This document shows, piece by piece, positions 1-8,806 of a stretch of DNA of 64,000 bases (position 1 is the stretch's first letter; each line of letters starts with the position of its first letter). The notes below the pieces were generated by a model. It was not told the origin of the DNA. It ran no database searches and worked only from the letters and a program-made list of their open reading frames with translations. The stretch spans positions 682,001 through 746,000 of the forward strand of contig NZ_JAJVKV010000001.1 of assembly GCF_024198175.1 (NCBI RefSeq), given 5' to 3'. The translations under genes and the position numbers were made by a program. The DNA is from Pyxidicoccus xibeiensis. Lineage in GTDB: Bacteria; Myxococcota; Myxococcia; Myxococcales; Myxococcaceae.

Positions 1-661
1 GCGGGTCCACGGCGTCACCTGATTGTGACGTGGCCTCGCGCCCGGCAGCCGCTGCATCGCCGCGTCCGGCAGCCGCTGCAGCACCGCGTCCGGCAGCCGC
101 CAACCGCCGCAGCTCCGCCGCTCCCGCCCCCTCTGACTGCCGCGCCCCCGGCCCCCCGAGCGAAGCCTCCGCGTCCCCCGTCCCGAGTCCCACCTTACCC
201 GAGGCCCATCCCGTGCTGGCCCCCTCTGCCTCTCCCGGCCCACGCACCGGCTCGGGCAGCACGCCCCTCCGGGGCCGCTCCAGGTGCCTGGCGGCCAGCA
301 GGAAGAAGACCAGCGCCACGAACACGAGCCACCACAGTCGCCGGGGCTGCGCGAGCGCCATCAGCACACATGACACGGCCGCCGCCGCGTACACCCCGCC
401 CCGGGCCGGGTTGTGCTCCCGGGCGGCCCGCGCCTCCTTCTCGGCACGGCGGGCCGCGCGCTTCGCCTCCTTGCGCCACTTCTTCTCCCACTGGCGACGC
501 ACCTTCCGGGGCGGCAGGTGGCCGGTGTGGCGCACCCACGCCTCCACGGCGGCGGCCTCCCGCGCCCGGCCCTCGGACAGCGCCTCCTCCAGCCGGCGCA
601 GGCGGGCCTCGTCCTGGCCCGGAGACGTAGGGAGAGGTGGCTGGGAGTGTCCGCGCGGCAC
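1..661 (-). CDS. Membrane protein with low-complexity tail, cut by the left edge
   Basis: Reverse-strand frame that runs off the left edge. From a proposed GTG start the product has a charged Arg/Lys/Glu-rich, probably helical stretch (about residues 20-85), then two hydrophobic segments (about 89-104 and 109-125) separated by a short QPRR turn, then a Gly/Ala/Pro-rich region that becomes an eight-residue AAAGRG-type repeat near the edge. This frame was chosen because it alone gives amphipathic helix followed by membrane hairpin; the other two frames are Arg/Pro/Gly shadows. No enzymatic motif is visible and no family is recognised. The start is uncertain: there is no ATG in frame and the GGAGG upstream is distant. 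Confidence 0.5.
   Translation of the reverse strand, partial: MPRGHSQPPLPTSPGQDEARLRRLEEALSEGRAREAAAVEAWVRHTGHLPPRKVRRQWEKKWRKEAKRAARRAEKEARAAREHNPARGGVYAAAAVSCVLMALAQPRRLWWLVFVALVFFLLAARHLERPRRGVLPEPVRGPGEAEGASTGWASGKVGLGTGDAEASLGGPGARQSEGAGAAELRRLAAAGRGAAAAAGRGDAAAAGREATSQSGDAVDP
37..104. repeat. 24-bp in-frame tandem repeat, about three copies
   Basis: Three copies of a GC-rich unit around CGCGTCCGGCAGCCGC start near 37, 61 and 85, so the period is 24 bp. On the reverse strand this encodes an eight-residue Ala/Gly/Arg repeat at the end of the visible part of the membrane protein. The array may continue beyond the left edge. Confidence 0.6.
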
Positions 662-842
662 CCGGAGACGATAACGACTTCCTCCGGTGTTGAGGGAGGC
701 GGAGCGCTCGGTCCTCCAACTGCCCGACGGCCGGGCACATCCAGCCGTTGGACGGGCCTCAAGAAGTGGAAATGCTCAATCGTTTGCTTTCGCTGCGGAA
801 AAGCCCCAAGAAAAGGCTGCGGACGGGGGGGCGTAAAAGGGG

Positions 843-3791
843 ATGGGTGGAGCTGTGGTAAGCATGGAGGACAACGCGGAGTCGCGCGGGCTGGGCCCGG
901 AGGCCATCCGTGCGCTGCGGGGTGAGCAGAGCCGGGCCTCCTTCGCCCGCCTGCTGGGCGTCACACCCCTCACCGTCTACCGCTGGGAGCTGCCGGACGA
1001 CGCCCCCCAGGCACGCCGCCCTCGCGGCCGGGTGGCCCAGGCCCTCCGTCAGCTCGCCCAGGGTGGCCCCGCCGCCCGCGCCTCCGCCACCTCCCAGCGC
1101 CAGGAGCTGCGCCCCGAGGAGTCCGCGCGGCTGACGCCGTGCCTCGCCCGGCTGGAGCGCGCGGAGTGGCGGGCGGCCGAGGAGGAGCTGCTCGCCCTGG
1201 GCGCCTCGGGCGTGCTGCGGACGCCGGGCGCACGCGCGCTGGCGGCGGTGGGCCTGGCCTACCTCCAGCGCTGGGGACGCGAGGACTGCCGGGGCGCCTT
1301 CGCCACCCTGCTGCCCCACATGGAGGAAGCCGCCGCGGGCGTGCTGCCGGAGGCCGTGGAGCTCCAGGTCCACGCGCTGGCGGCCAACCTGTACGCCGCG
1401 CCGGACGGCAAGCTGTTCGACGTGGAGAAGGCCGACGCGCACATCGCCCGCGCGGAGGCGCTGCTCGTCACCCATGACAGCCCGGAGGTGCGCTGCCACC
1501 TGCGCATCGCGGAGCTGGCCAGCGCCTTCTACCTGGGCGAGGCGGAGCGCATCACCCGGTGCGCCGGGCGCATGGCGGCGTCGATGGTCGGCGTGAAGGA
1601 CCCGGTGCTGCGCCTGCTGGCCGAGGACGCCTGCGCGCACGAGTCCGCCATCCGCGGCGAGTCCGCCCAGGCCACGCGCCGCTTCCGCGAGGTGGCCCAG
1701 GGCGCGGCACGGCTGGGCTACCCCTTCCTGGAGGCGCGCAACCTGTCCTTCCTCGCGCAGCGCCGCCTGGAGGAGTCGTGCGAGCCGGCGGAGGCGCTCC
1801 AGCTGGTGCGCCGCGCGCGCGAGGCCGCGTACGGCGGGCGCATGGCGCGCGGGTTCTCCTTCATCTTCACCGCGCGCGCGGAGGCCGAGGCCCTGCTGCG
1901 CCTGGCGCGCTACGCGGAAGCCGAGGCCGTGCTGGACGAGGCGGACGCCGTCATCGAGGAGCTGAGCTGGACGCCGCTGCACCTCGTCGTGCCGCGCGCG
2001 GTGCTGGCGCTCGTCACCGGCCGCCACGCGGAGCTGCGCAAGTTCGCCTCGCGGCTGGCCGCATACTCCGGCCCCATCCAGCGGGCCCTCACCGGCGCCT
2101 ATGCCCTCTTCGCGGAGGCCATGGCGGACTTCGCCGAGGGCCACCGCCAGCGCGCCGCCGAGCGCTTCGCCGCCACCGGGGCGCGCGTGGTGGAGCTGGG
2201 CGGCTGGCCCTACCTGCGCCGCGAGTGCCTGGTGTACGAGGCGGGCGCGCGCGCCTTCGCGGGCCAGCTGCAGGAGGGGCGCGTGGTGCTGCGGCGCGCG
2301 CGCGTCTTCCTGGAGCGGATGCCCTCCGCCGGGCACTCGGCGGTGCTGCACCGGTTCGAGGGCATCCTGCTGGCGCTGGAGGGCCGCACGCGCGAGGCCC
2401 GGGAGCAGACGGAGGCCTCGCTGGCCACCTCCCGCCTCGCGGGGGACGTGTCCATGGTCGCCTTCACCCGCCACCTGCTGTCGCAGCTGGCGAGGCTGGA
2501 GGGAGACCCCGCGTCCGAGGAGCTGCTGGCCGCCAGCGAGGCGGAGCTGCGCCGGCTGGGCATGGCCATTCCCGGGGACTTCACCCAGTCCGTCCCGCGC
2601 CTGCCCCCGGCCGCCAGCGCGGTACCGGGCGCGAGTCCGGGCCCGGGGCGGCTGGGCGCGGAAGCATTGGTGGTGCCCTTCGAGCGGCTGTCGGTGCGCG
2701 GCATGGGCGCGCCCCTCATCCAGCGCGAGCTGCTCGGCGTGCTGGAGGGCCTGTTCCCCAGCGGCGCGCCGCGCCTGGAGGAGCTGGACTCCCAGGGCCG
2801 GGCCACGCTGCTGGCCGGCCCCGCCACGCCCGTGGCCACGGACGCGGTGGAGTTCGGAGACGGGTGTGGCCGCAGGCTGCGCCTGGGCGTGGCGGGCCCG
2901 CTGCCGGCGGACGGCCGCGCGCTGCTCACCGCGCTGTCCCGCCTGGGCGGCTTCGCGCTGGAGGTGGCGGCGCTGCGGGGCTTCGCGCAGGTGGAGGCCA
3001 CCGCCCTGCTGGACGACGCGGAGGCCGAGCGGGACACGGAGCTGCCGGGCTTCATCGCCGCGTCGCCCTCCATGAAGCGGCTGCGCTCGGAGCTGGCGAG
3101 CCTGTCCTCCAGCCGGGCCACAGTCATCGTCACGGGCGAGTCGGGCGCCGGCAAGGAGGTGGTGGCGCGAGCGCTCCACACGCTGTCCACCCGCGCGCAG
3201 CGGCCGTACGTGGCCTTCAACTGCGCCGCGGTGCCCCGGGAGCTCTTCGAGGGGCAGCTCTTCGGCTACCGGCGCGGCGCCTACACCGGCGCCACCACGG
3301 ACCACCCGGGCGTCATCCGCGCCGCGCACGGCGGCACCCTCTTCCTGGACGAGATTGGCGAGCTCCCCCTGGAGGTGCAGCCCAAGCTGCTGCGCTTCCT
3401 GGAGAACGGCGAAGTGTTTCCCCTGGGAGAGATTCGGCCGGTGGAGGTGGACGTGCGGGTGGTGGCGGCCACGCACCGGGATCTGGCCCAGCTGGTGCGC
3501 GAGGGCCGCTTCCGCGAGGACCTCTACTACCGACTCCAGGTGGTGCCGGTGCGGGTGCCTCCGCTGCGAGAGCGGCGGGAGGACGTGCTGGCGCTGGCCC
3601 GGCACTTCGTGCGGCAGCTCACCCCCGAGGGACAGCAGCCGCCGCAGCTGGGCCCGGACGCGCTGGCGGCGCTGGTGGCCCACCCGTGGCCCGGCAACGT
3701 GCGCGAGCTGCGAAACGTGCTCGAGCGCTCGATGGCGTATGGGCCGCTGCCGACGGTGCTCGGGGCGGAGCAGATGCGCATCGCGGGCTGA
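843..3791 (+). CDS. Sigma-54 activator with N-terminal HTH and TPR-like middle
   Basis: Transcription activator of the NtrC/enhancer-binding class, 982 residues. An XRE-like helix-turn-helix lies at about 19-52 (SFARLLGV, then TVYRWEL). A long Ala/Glu/Arg-rich helical region that looks like TPR repeats follows to about 600. The AAA+ domain is C-terminal: Walker A GESGAGKE near 765, the sigma-54 contact loop as GAYTGA near 812 (usual form GAFTGA), Walker B LFLDEIGE and the R-finger region FREDLYYRL. The protein stops shortly after PGNVRELRN, so the usual Fis-type C-terminal HTH is missing and DNA binding probably sits at the N-terminus. There is no response-regulator receiver domain. An ATG at 864, preceded by GGAG, is an equally good start. 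Target genes are unknown. Confidence 0.9.
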   Translation: MGGAVVSMEDNAESRGLGPEAIRALRGEQSRASFARLLGVTPLTVYRWELPDDAPQARRPRGRVAQALRQLAQGGPAARASATSQRQELRPEESARLTPCLARLERAEWRAAEEELLALGASGVLRTPGARALAAVGLAYLQRWGREDCRGAFATLLPHMEEAAAGVLPEAVELQVHALAANLYAAPDGKLFDVEKADAHIARAEALLVTHDSPEVRCHLRIAELASAFYLGEAERITRCAGRMAASMVGVKDPVLRLLAEDACAHESAIRGESAQATRRFREVAQGAARLGYPFLEARNLSFLAQRRLEESCEPAEALQLVRRAREAAYGGRMARGFSFIFTARAEAEALLRLARYAEAEAVLDEADAVIEELSWTPLHLVVPRAVLALVTGRHAELRKFASRLAAYSGPIQRALTGAYALFAEAMADFAEGHRQRAAERFAATGARVVELGGWPYLRRECLVYEAGARAFAGQLQEGRVVLRRARVFLERMPSAGHSAVLHRFEGILLALEGRTREAREQTEASLATSRLAGDVSMVAFTRHLLSQLARLEGDPASEELLAASEAELRRLGMAIPGDFTQSVPRLPPAASAVPGASPGPGRLGAEALVVPFERLSVRGMGAPLIQRELLGVLEGLFPSGAPRLEELDSQGRATLLAGPATPVATDAVEFGDGCGRRLRLGVAGPLPADGRALLTALSRLGGFALEVAALRGFAQVEATALLDDAEAERDTELPGFIAASPSMKRLRSELASLSSSRATVIVTGESGAGKEVVARALHTLSTRAQRPYVAFNCAAVPRELFEGQLFGYRRGAYTGATTDHPGVIRAAHGGTLFLDEIGELPLEVQPKLLRFLENGEVFPLGEIRPVEVDVRVVAATHRDLAQLVREGRFREDLYYRLQVVPVRVPPLRERREDVLALARHFVRQLTPEGQQPPQLGPDALAALVAHPWPGNVRELRNVLERSMAYGPLPTVLGAEQMRIAG

Positions 3792-3829
3792 AGTCAGAGG
3801 AGTAAAACCCCAACCCGCGATGCGCCCCG

Positions 3830-3995
3830 CCCTGTTTCCCCACACCCCTGTGGGAACCTGAATCCAGAGAGGACAGAGGTCGCGCTCCGGGCCGAGGAGG
3901 GGGGAAACCTCGACCCGGTGCGCGTACTGCTCGGTCCAAAGCCTCTGAAAGAACACACCCCGGGTCGGAGAGGGGGGAACTCCGGCCCAGGGTGC
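3830..3995. ncRNA. Candidate structured RNA: twin hairpins with a G6/C6 loop plus a third hairpin
   Basis: Two similar stem-loops lie 74 bp apart in the gap after the sigma-54 activator. The first has arms 3889-3897 and 3908-3916 around loop AGGGGGGAAA; the second has arms 3962-3970 and 3980-3988 around AGGGGGGAA. Each has a 9-bp stem with one non-Watson-Crick position. A third hairpin (TTCCCCAC, loop, GTGGGAA) lies at about 3836-3855. Read on the minus strand the loops are C6 runs. No promoter was identified, so strand and transcription are inferred only. Confidence 0.3.
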
Positions 3996-4155
3996 CGGGG
4001 CCACCGAAGCGGCCACCATGCTGAAGTCGCGTGCACCGGGTGTCCCGAGGGAGCACCGTTGTGCACTGACCATTCGTAAAGCACCCCGCGTGCCAGCGCT
4101 GGAGGGGCTTCGGAGGGCAAACGGAAATCATCCCCAGGGGTAGGTGCAGGGAGCA

Positions 4156-4208
4156 GGCATATCCAACCGGAAGGGTGGGATATCCGAGCGGCCGATTCCG
4201 GATATGCC
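4156..4208. promoter_or_regulatory. Three GGATATCC-like sites spaced about 22 bp
   Basis: GGCATATCC (4156-4164), GGGATATCC (4177-4185) and GGATATGCC (4200-4208) have centres about 22 bp apart, roughly two helical turns. The outer two are perfect inverted copies of each other and the middle one contains the palindrome GGATATCC. They lie 110-160 bp upstream of ctaA, which fits an operator for a dimeric regulator, but no regulator is identified. Confidence 0.4.
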
Positions 4209-4318
4209 GGAGGGCTCCAACAGGTGTGGGGCCGAGCAGGCGCGCTGATGGCCGGGGTGAGACTGGATGAGGGGCCCCCGGGCAGCGGGAGGGGCGGAAG
4301 TGGGTTAATGGGGACGCG

Positions 4319-5296
4319 ATGAACCACGCCGCCTCGTCCCGCCGGTTCCAGGTCTTCAGCCTCGCGACGCTCGCCTACACGTTGGGGGTGATTCTGTGGG
4401 GTGCCTTCGTGCGGGCCACGGGCTCCGGGGCGGGGTGTGGGGACCACTGGCCGGTGTGCAACGGGCAGGTGGTGCCGCGCGAGCCCACCGTGGCGACGCT
4501 CATCGAATACACGCACCGGCTGACGAGCGGCCTGGCGATGGTGCTGGCGGTGGTGCTGTGTGTGTGGGCCGTGCTGACACACGTGAAGGGCCACCCGGCG
4601 CGGCGCGCGGCGGGGTGGGCGCTGTTCTTCATGGTGACCGAGGCGCTGGTGGGCGCGGGCATCGTCCTCTTGAAGTACGTGGCGGACAACGCGTCGGTGG
4701 GCCGGGCGCTGTGGATGGGCGTGCACCTGGTGAACACGTTCCTGCTGGTGGGGGCGCAGTGGCTGGTGGTGTGGTTCTCACGCGGGCACGCGCCGCTGCG
4801 GCTGCGCGGGCAGGGCGGGGTGGGCGCGCTGCTGGGCACGAGCGTGGCGGGGCTGATGCTGCTGGGCGTGAGCGGCGCGGTGGCGGCGCTGGGTGACACG
4901 CTCTTCCCAGCGGAGAGCCTGGCGCACGGACTCCAGCAGGACCTGTCGGAGACGGCGCACGTGCTCATCCGGCTGCGGGTGTGGCACCCGGTGCTGGCGG
5001 TCTTCACGGGGGCGCTGCTGGTGGTGGTGTCGCGGTGGGTGGCGCGGCTGCGGCCCTCGGCGGGGGTGCGCCGCTCGGCCACGGCCATCATCATTATATA
5101 TGCGGCGCAGCTGTGCGCCGGGCTGGTCAACCTGGTGCTGCTGGCGCCGGTGTGGATGCAGCTGGTGCACCTGCTGCTGGCGGACTTCGTGTGGATGGCG
5201 GTGGTGTCGCTGTGCGCGGCGGGGCTGGCGGCGGATGCGCCCCGGGCCGAGGCGGTGCCGGAGCGTGCGCCGGCTTCCAGCGTGGAGCCGGTGTAG
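4319..5296 (+). CDS. ctaA: Heme A synthase, COX15/CtaA family
   Basis: Converts heme O to heme A for cytochrome aa3 oxidases in the cytoplasmic membrane. The 325-residue length and eight hydrophobic segments fit the family. Residue E63 with H66 in LIEYTHR matches the conserved Glu/His of the first heme site; further candidate heme-ligand histidines occur in GVHLVNT, RVWHPVL and QLVHLLL. C40 and C47 in CGDHWPVC form the cysteine pair found in the Bacillus-type extracytoplasmic loop. No ctaB or oxidase subunit genes are adjacent, so the gene stands alone here. It follows a 527-bp gap holding possible operators and converges on the ABC transporter operon. Confidence 0.9.
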   Translation: MNHAASSRRFQVFSLATLAYTLGVILWGAFVRATGSGAGCGDHWPVCNGQVVPREPTVATLIEYTHRLTSGLAMVLAVVLCVWAVLTHVKGHPARRAAGWALFFMVTEALVGAGIVLLKYVADNASVGRALWMGVHLVNTFLLVGAQWLVVWFSRGHAPLRLRGQGGVGALLGTSVAGLMLLGVSGAVAALGDTLFPAESLAHGLQQDLSETAHVLIRLRVWHPVLAVFTGALLVVVSRWVARLRPSAGVRRSATAIIIIYAAQLCAGLVNLVLLAPVWMQLVHLLLADFVWMAVVSLCAAGLAADAPRAEAVPERAPASSVEPV

Positions 5297-5298
5297 CA

Positions 5299-5333
5299 AG
5301 CGCCGGACTTCGGCATTGCGCCGGGCCGGCGCT
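5299..5333. terminator. Bidirectional hairpin between convergent genes
   Basis: AGCGCCGG (5299-5306) and CCGGCGCT (5326-5333) form a perfect 8-bp stem between the stop of ctaA and the stop of the reverse-strand transporter gene. There is no clear T-run, so Rho-independent termination is uncertain. Confidence 0.4.
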
Positions 5334-6871
5334 CAGCGCGACTCCGACTCCGCGCGCAGGCGCAGGCCCCTTGGCACCACGGCGCGCTCCACCAGCTCGA
5401 ACAGGCCGCTGGCGAGCAGCGCCAGGGCGGCGGCGGGCACGGCGCCCTCCAGGATGAGCCCCACGTCATCCAGCCGGATGCCGGTGAGGATGGGCTGGCC
5501 GTAGCCGCCTGCTCCCACGAGCGCGCCGAGCGTGGCGGTGCCCACGTTGATGACGGCGGCCGTCTGGATGCCGGCGAGGATGGACGGCGCGGCCATGGGC
5601 AGCTCGATGCGCCACAGCCGCGCGAGGGACGGCAGGCCGAGCGCCTCGGCGGACTCGCGGACTTCGAGCGGGATTCCGGCGAGCCCGGCCGCCGTGTTCC
5701 GGAGGATGGGCAGCAGGCTGTAGAGGAACAGCGCGGCGATGGCCGGTCGCGAGCCGATGCCCAGCAGCGGAATCATCACCACCAGCAGCGCCAGCGAGGG
5801 CACCGTCTGGATGACGCCGGCCAGCCCCAGCACGCCCTGCCCCAGCCGGGGCCTGCGCGCGGCGAGCACGCCCAGCGGCACCGCGAGCGACATGGCCGCC
5901 GCCAGCGACACGACGACGAGGAACAGGTGCTCACGCGTGCGTCGGCCGATGCGCGCGGCCAGCGTCTCTCCGCGCACCTCGGCCGTGACGCCCAGCGCGC
6001 TCGCGAGGAAGTCGGCGGCCACGCGGGCCTCGGGGACCCGCTCCAGCCGCGCGCGGGCGTTGAGCTTCACCATCTCCGCCTCGGTGATGCGCCCCTCCAG
6101 CCGGCGAATGGCCGCCAGCGCCTCCGGTGCGCGAGCTTCCAGGTCCGCGCGGTACAGGAGCACGGCGTCGTACGCGGGGAAGTGGCGCAGGTCGTCCTCC
6201 AGCACGCGCAGCCCGTACGCGGCAATCTCCGCGTCGGTGGAGTACAGGTCCGTCACCTGGAGCGCGCCGCTCTCCAGTCCCCGGTAGGCCAGGTCGTGGT
6301 CCAGGCCGCGCACCTCGCGCTGGGGCAGGCGATAGCGGCCTCTCAGGGCGGGCCAGCCGTCGGCGCGGTCCATGAACTCGTTGCTGAAGCCGAAGCGCAG
6401 CTCCGGGTGCTGCTGGAGGTCGGAGATGCGGCGGATGCCCAGGCGCTCGGCCTCGGCCTCCTTCATGCCCAGCGCGTAGGTGTTGTTGAAGCCCAGTGGA
6501 GCGCTCATGCGCAGTCCCTCGGCTTCCAGCGCGCCGCGCAGGGCGGCGTCATCCGGCAGGTTGCGGCCGGACAGCAGCTCCTGTCGCAGCGTGCCGGTGT
6601 ACTCGGGGTACACGTCCAGCTCGCCCCGGCGCAGCGCCTCCCAGAGCACGGTGGTGCCGCCCAGCTCGCGCCGGTGCTCCGCGCGTGCCCCCGTGCTCCG
6701 TGCGAGCTGCGTCACCGCGTCTCCGAGGATGACGGACTCGGTGAACTTCTTGGAGCCCACGCGCACGGTGGGCGTGCCGTCGCCGGAGGAGGAAGCTCCT
6801 CCGCCACACGCGGCCACCACCAGCGCGAGCAGCAGGCTGATACCTACGAGCTGTCCCGATGGCCTCCTCAC
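5333..6871 (-). CDS. Osmolyte-type ABC transporter: binding protein fused to permease
   Basis: Single 512-residue lipoprotein-permease. A signal peptide with a lipobox ends at C22 (LVVAAC). A quaternary-ammonium-type (OpuAC/ProX-like) solute-binding domain follows at about 35-290 (VGSKKFTES, then LDVYPEYTGTL). The C-terminal part from about 300 is an OpuB/ProW-type permease with the EAA-loop signature near EVRESAEALGLP. Ligand is not certain: glycine betaine, choline or another small osmolyte or thiol is plausible. The order, binding domain first and permease second, is opposite to most known fusions of this family. The start is GTG, overlapping the ATPase stop as GTGA. Confidence 0.87.
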   Translation of the reverse strand: MRRPSGQLVGISLLLALVVAACGGGASSSGDGTPTVRVGSKKFTESVILGDAVTQLARSTGARAEHRRELGGTTVLWEALRRGELDVYPEYTGTLRQELLSGRNLPDDAALRGALEAEGLRMSAPLGFNNTYALGMKEAEAERLGIRRISDLQQHPELRFGFSNEFMDRADGWPALRGRYRLPQREVRGLDHDLAYRGLESGALQVTDLYSTDAEIAAYGLRVLEDDLRHFPAYDAVLLYRADLEARAPEALAAIRRLEGRITEAEMVKLNARARLERVPEARVAADFLASALGVTAEVRGETLAARIGRRTREHLFLVVVSLAAAMSLAVPLGVLAARRPRLGQGVLGLAGVIQTVPSLALLVVMIPLLGIGSRPAIAALFLYSLLPILRNTAAGLAGIPLEVRESAEALGLPSLARLWRIELPMAAPSILAGIQTAAVINVGTATLGALVGAGGYGQPILTGIRLDDVGLILEGAVPAAALALLASGLFELVERAVVPRGLRLRAESESR

Positions 6872-7620
6872 GCCGCCGCGCCTCCGCCGGGCATGGGCCG
6901 CTGGGCCTGGATGAACCGGGTGACGAACGGGTCGGCGGGACGCGCCTCCAGGTCCGCGAGGCCACCGTGCTGCACCACGCGCCCGTCGCGCAGCAGGAGG
7001 ATGCCGTCCCCCAGGAACCCCGCCTCCGCCAGGTCATGCGTCACCAGCACCACCGTCTTGCGCAGCCGGGCGAAGATGGCTCGCAGGTCCGTCTGCAGCT
7101 CGTGGCGCACCAGCGGGTCCAACGCGCCCAGCGGCTCGTCCAGCAGCAGCACGTCCGGGTCCAGCATGAGCGCGCGCATCAACGCCACGCGCTGCCGCTG
7201 CCCACCCGACAGCTGCGCCGGATAGCGAGCCAGCCCATCCACCGGAAAGCGCGTCAGCTCCACCAGCGCGTCCAGCCGCTCCCGCGTGCGTGCGGCGGGC
7301 CAGCGCAGGTGACGCGCCATCAGCGTGACGTTCTCCTCCCCCGTGAGGTGCGGGAAGAGCCCGCCCCCCTGGAGCGCATAGCCCACGCGGTGGCGCACGG
7401 AGAGCAGCGCGTCGCCCCCCGCGGGCAGCGGCTGTCCATCGAAGAGGACGCGGCCGGTGTCCGGGTGCAGCAGGCCGTTGAGCAGCCGCACCAGGGTGGA
7501 CTTGCCGCAGCCGCTCGGACCGAGCAACACCGTCGTGCGCCCCGTGGGCACCGTCAGGCTCAGCGGGTGCAGCGCCTGCGTGGAGCCGAAGCGCTTGGAG
7601 ACATCCTGCAGCTCGTACAC
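6868..7620 (-). CDS. ABC transporter ATP-binding protein, osmolyte type
   Basis: Powers the fused binding-protein/permease encoded next. The GTG start at 7620 is preceded by AAGGA at good spacing, and upstream codons in the same open frame lack family similarity, giving a product of 250 residues. Walker A is GPSGCGKST (34-42), the signature is LSGGQRQRVAL, Walker B is VLLLDEP and the switch histidine is in VLVTHD. The stop overlaps the permease start by four bases, so translation is probably coupled. The C-terminal CBS domains seen in some OpuCA proteins are missing. Confidence 0.92.
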   Translation of the reverse strand: MYELQDVSKRFGSTQALHPLSLTVPTGRTTVLLGPSGCGKSTLVRLLNGLLHPDTGRVLFDGQPLPAGGDALLSVRHRVGYALQGGGLFPHLTGEENVTLMARHLRWPAARTRERLDALVELTRFPVDGLARYPAQLSGGQRQRVALMRALMLDPDVLLLDEPLGALDPLVRHELQTDLRAIFARLRKTVVLVTHDLAEAGFLGDGILLLRDGRVVQHGGLADLEARPADPFVTRFIQAQRPMPGGGAAA

Positions 7621-7631
7621 GGAGGCGTCCT

Positions 7632-8591
7632 TCAGGGCAGGGAGAACGCGCCGTTGCACACGGCGGGGAACGGCGTCTCGGACGACAGGAAGCTGCACGA
7701 GGCGAAGAGGGCCCGGTCCTCCCATTCCACCGCGGCGGACCACACCTCCAGCGGCCCCCGCGCCGTCGGCGCCGTGAAGCGCGTGCAGCGAACGCGCTGG
7801 CTCTCCAGCAGGCACGGCACCTCCTCCACGGGGCCCGAGCCCGGCAGCGCCTCCGCCAGCTCCTCCACGCTCTGAAGCTGCCAGCGCCGGGTCACGTCCC
7901 CCCGAGCCGGCTGGTACACGCTCCACACGAAGGACGCCTCACCGCAGCGGATGCGCCCCGCGCGCGAGGTGGACGCGGACAGCTGGCAGTCCTGGGGCAC
8001 GGCCAGCGCACGCCATGGCAGCCGCGGAGGAACGAGCAGGGCCTCCTCCTTCAGCACCTCGCCCTCGGGATTGCCCTGGGATGCGAGGTACTCGAACAGC
8101 TCCAGACACCGCGCCAGCGCGGGCCGCGAGTCTCCTCGCGCCACGCACCCGAGCTGCCGCACCCGGCCCAGCTCCACGGTGACGACGGTGACGTAGCCCC
8201 CGGCGCGGCAGGCACCTCCACCCTCCCCGCACGCCGAGAAGCGCGCGGAAGGCCAGGCCCGTCCCGCGAGCGGCAGCTCACCCTGCACCACCACCAGCCC
8301 CTCCCACAGCCGGCGCTGGATGCGCGCCTTCGCCTCCTCGAGCGCCCCGTCCGCCGTCAGGTCCGTCGGCTCGGCCACCCACAGCGACAGGCCGTCACAG
8401 CGATAGGTGCGCGAGGTGGCGCTGTCGGGCACGGGCGTGCAGCCCTCGAACAGGGCGCGAGCCTCCGGGACGAAGGGGCCCACGGGCGTGGCGCCCTCCG
8501 GCGCGACGGGAAGCACCCGGGGCGTGGGCGCCGCACACGCGCCCAGCATCCCCAGCAGGTACACAGCCGACACCCACACACCGGTCCTCAT
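7632..8591 (-). CDS. Lipoprotein of unknown function
   Basis: Predicted 319-residue lipoprotein. The ATG at 8591 was chosen because it begins directly with a signal peptide whose lipobox LGAC ends at C19; a longer open frame adds ten unlikely residues. The mature part contains several cysteines, suggesting disulphides in the envelope, and no recognised domain. Its stop is 11 bases before the ATPase gene, so it is probably the first gene of the transporter operon. Confidence 0.75.
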   Translation of the reverse strand: MRTGVWVSAVYLLGMLGACAAPTPRVLPVAPEGATPVGPFVPEARALFEGCTPVPDSATSRTYRCDGLSLWVAEPTDLTADGALEEAKARIQRRLWEGLVVVQGELPLAGRAWPSARFSACGEGGGACRAGGYVTVVTVELGRVRQLGCVARGDSRPALARCLELFEYLASQGNPEGEVLKEEALLVPPRLPWRALAVPQDCQLSASTSRAGRIRCGEASFVWSVYQPARGDVTRRWQLQSVEELAEALPGSGPVEEVPCLLESQRVRCTRFTAPTARGPLEVWSAAVEWEDRALFASCSFLSSETPFPAVCNGAFSLP

Positions 8592-8702
8592 GGAGCCGGG
8601 ATAGGCGCCACCCCGAGTCACGTCAACCGCTACGAGGGCACGGAGCCCAGCGCCTTACACAGCCACGGCCTCGGTGAGGCTGAGCGCGGCCGGCGTGTGA
8701 CG

Positions 8703-8771
8703 ACGCGAGCAAGGCGGAGCCCGGCCTGCGCGATTCGCTTCGCGAGCTCCGCCTATTCCGCGTGCTCGCGT
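8703..8771. repeat. Nested palindrome, 69 bp
   Basis: Outer arms ACGCGAGCA (8703-8711) and TGCTCGCGT (8763-8771), middle arms AGGCGGAGC (8712-8720) and GCTCCGCCT (8746-8754), and inner arms CGCGA (8729-8733) and TCGCG (8740-8744) are all perfect complements. It lies just past the stop of the DUF4142 gene and could act as its terminator, or be a REP-like extragenic element. Confidence 0.5.
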
Positions 8772-8806
8772 GCCGGCAGCGACACCCTCATCGAGCACGC
8801 CGCGCG

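Noticed and set aside
759..4073. 1104-residue open frame on the reverse strand
   Set aside because: Antisense to the sigma-54 activator, Arg/Ala/Gly-rich, no domain pattern; a GC-driven shadow.
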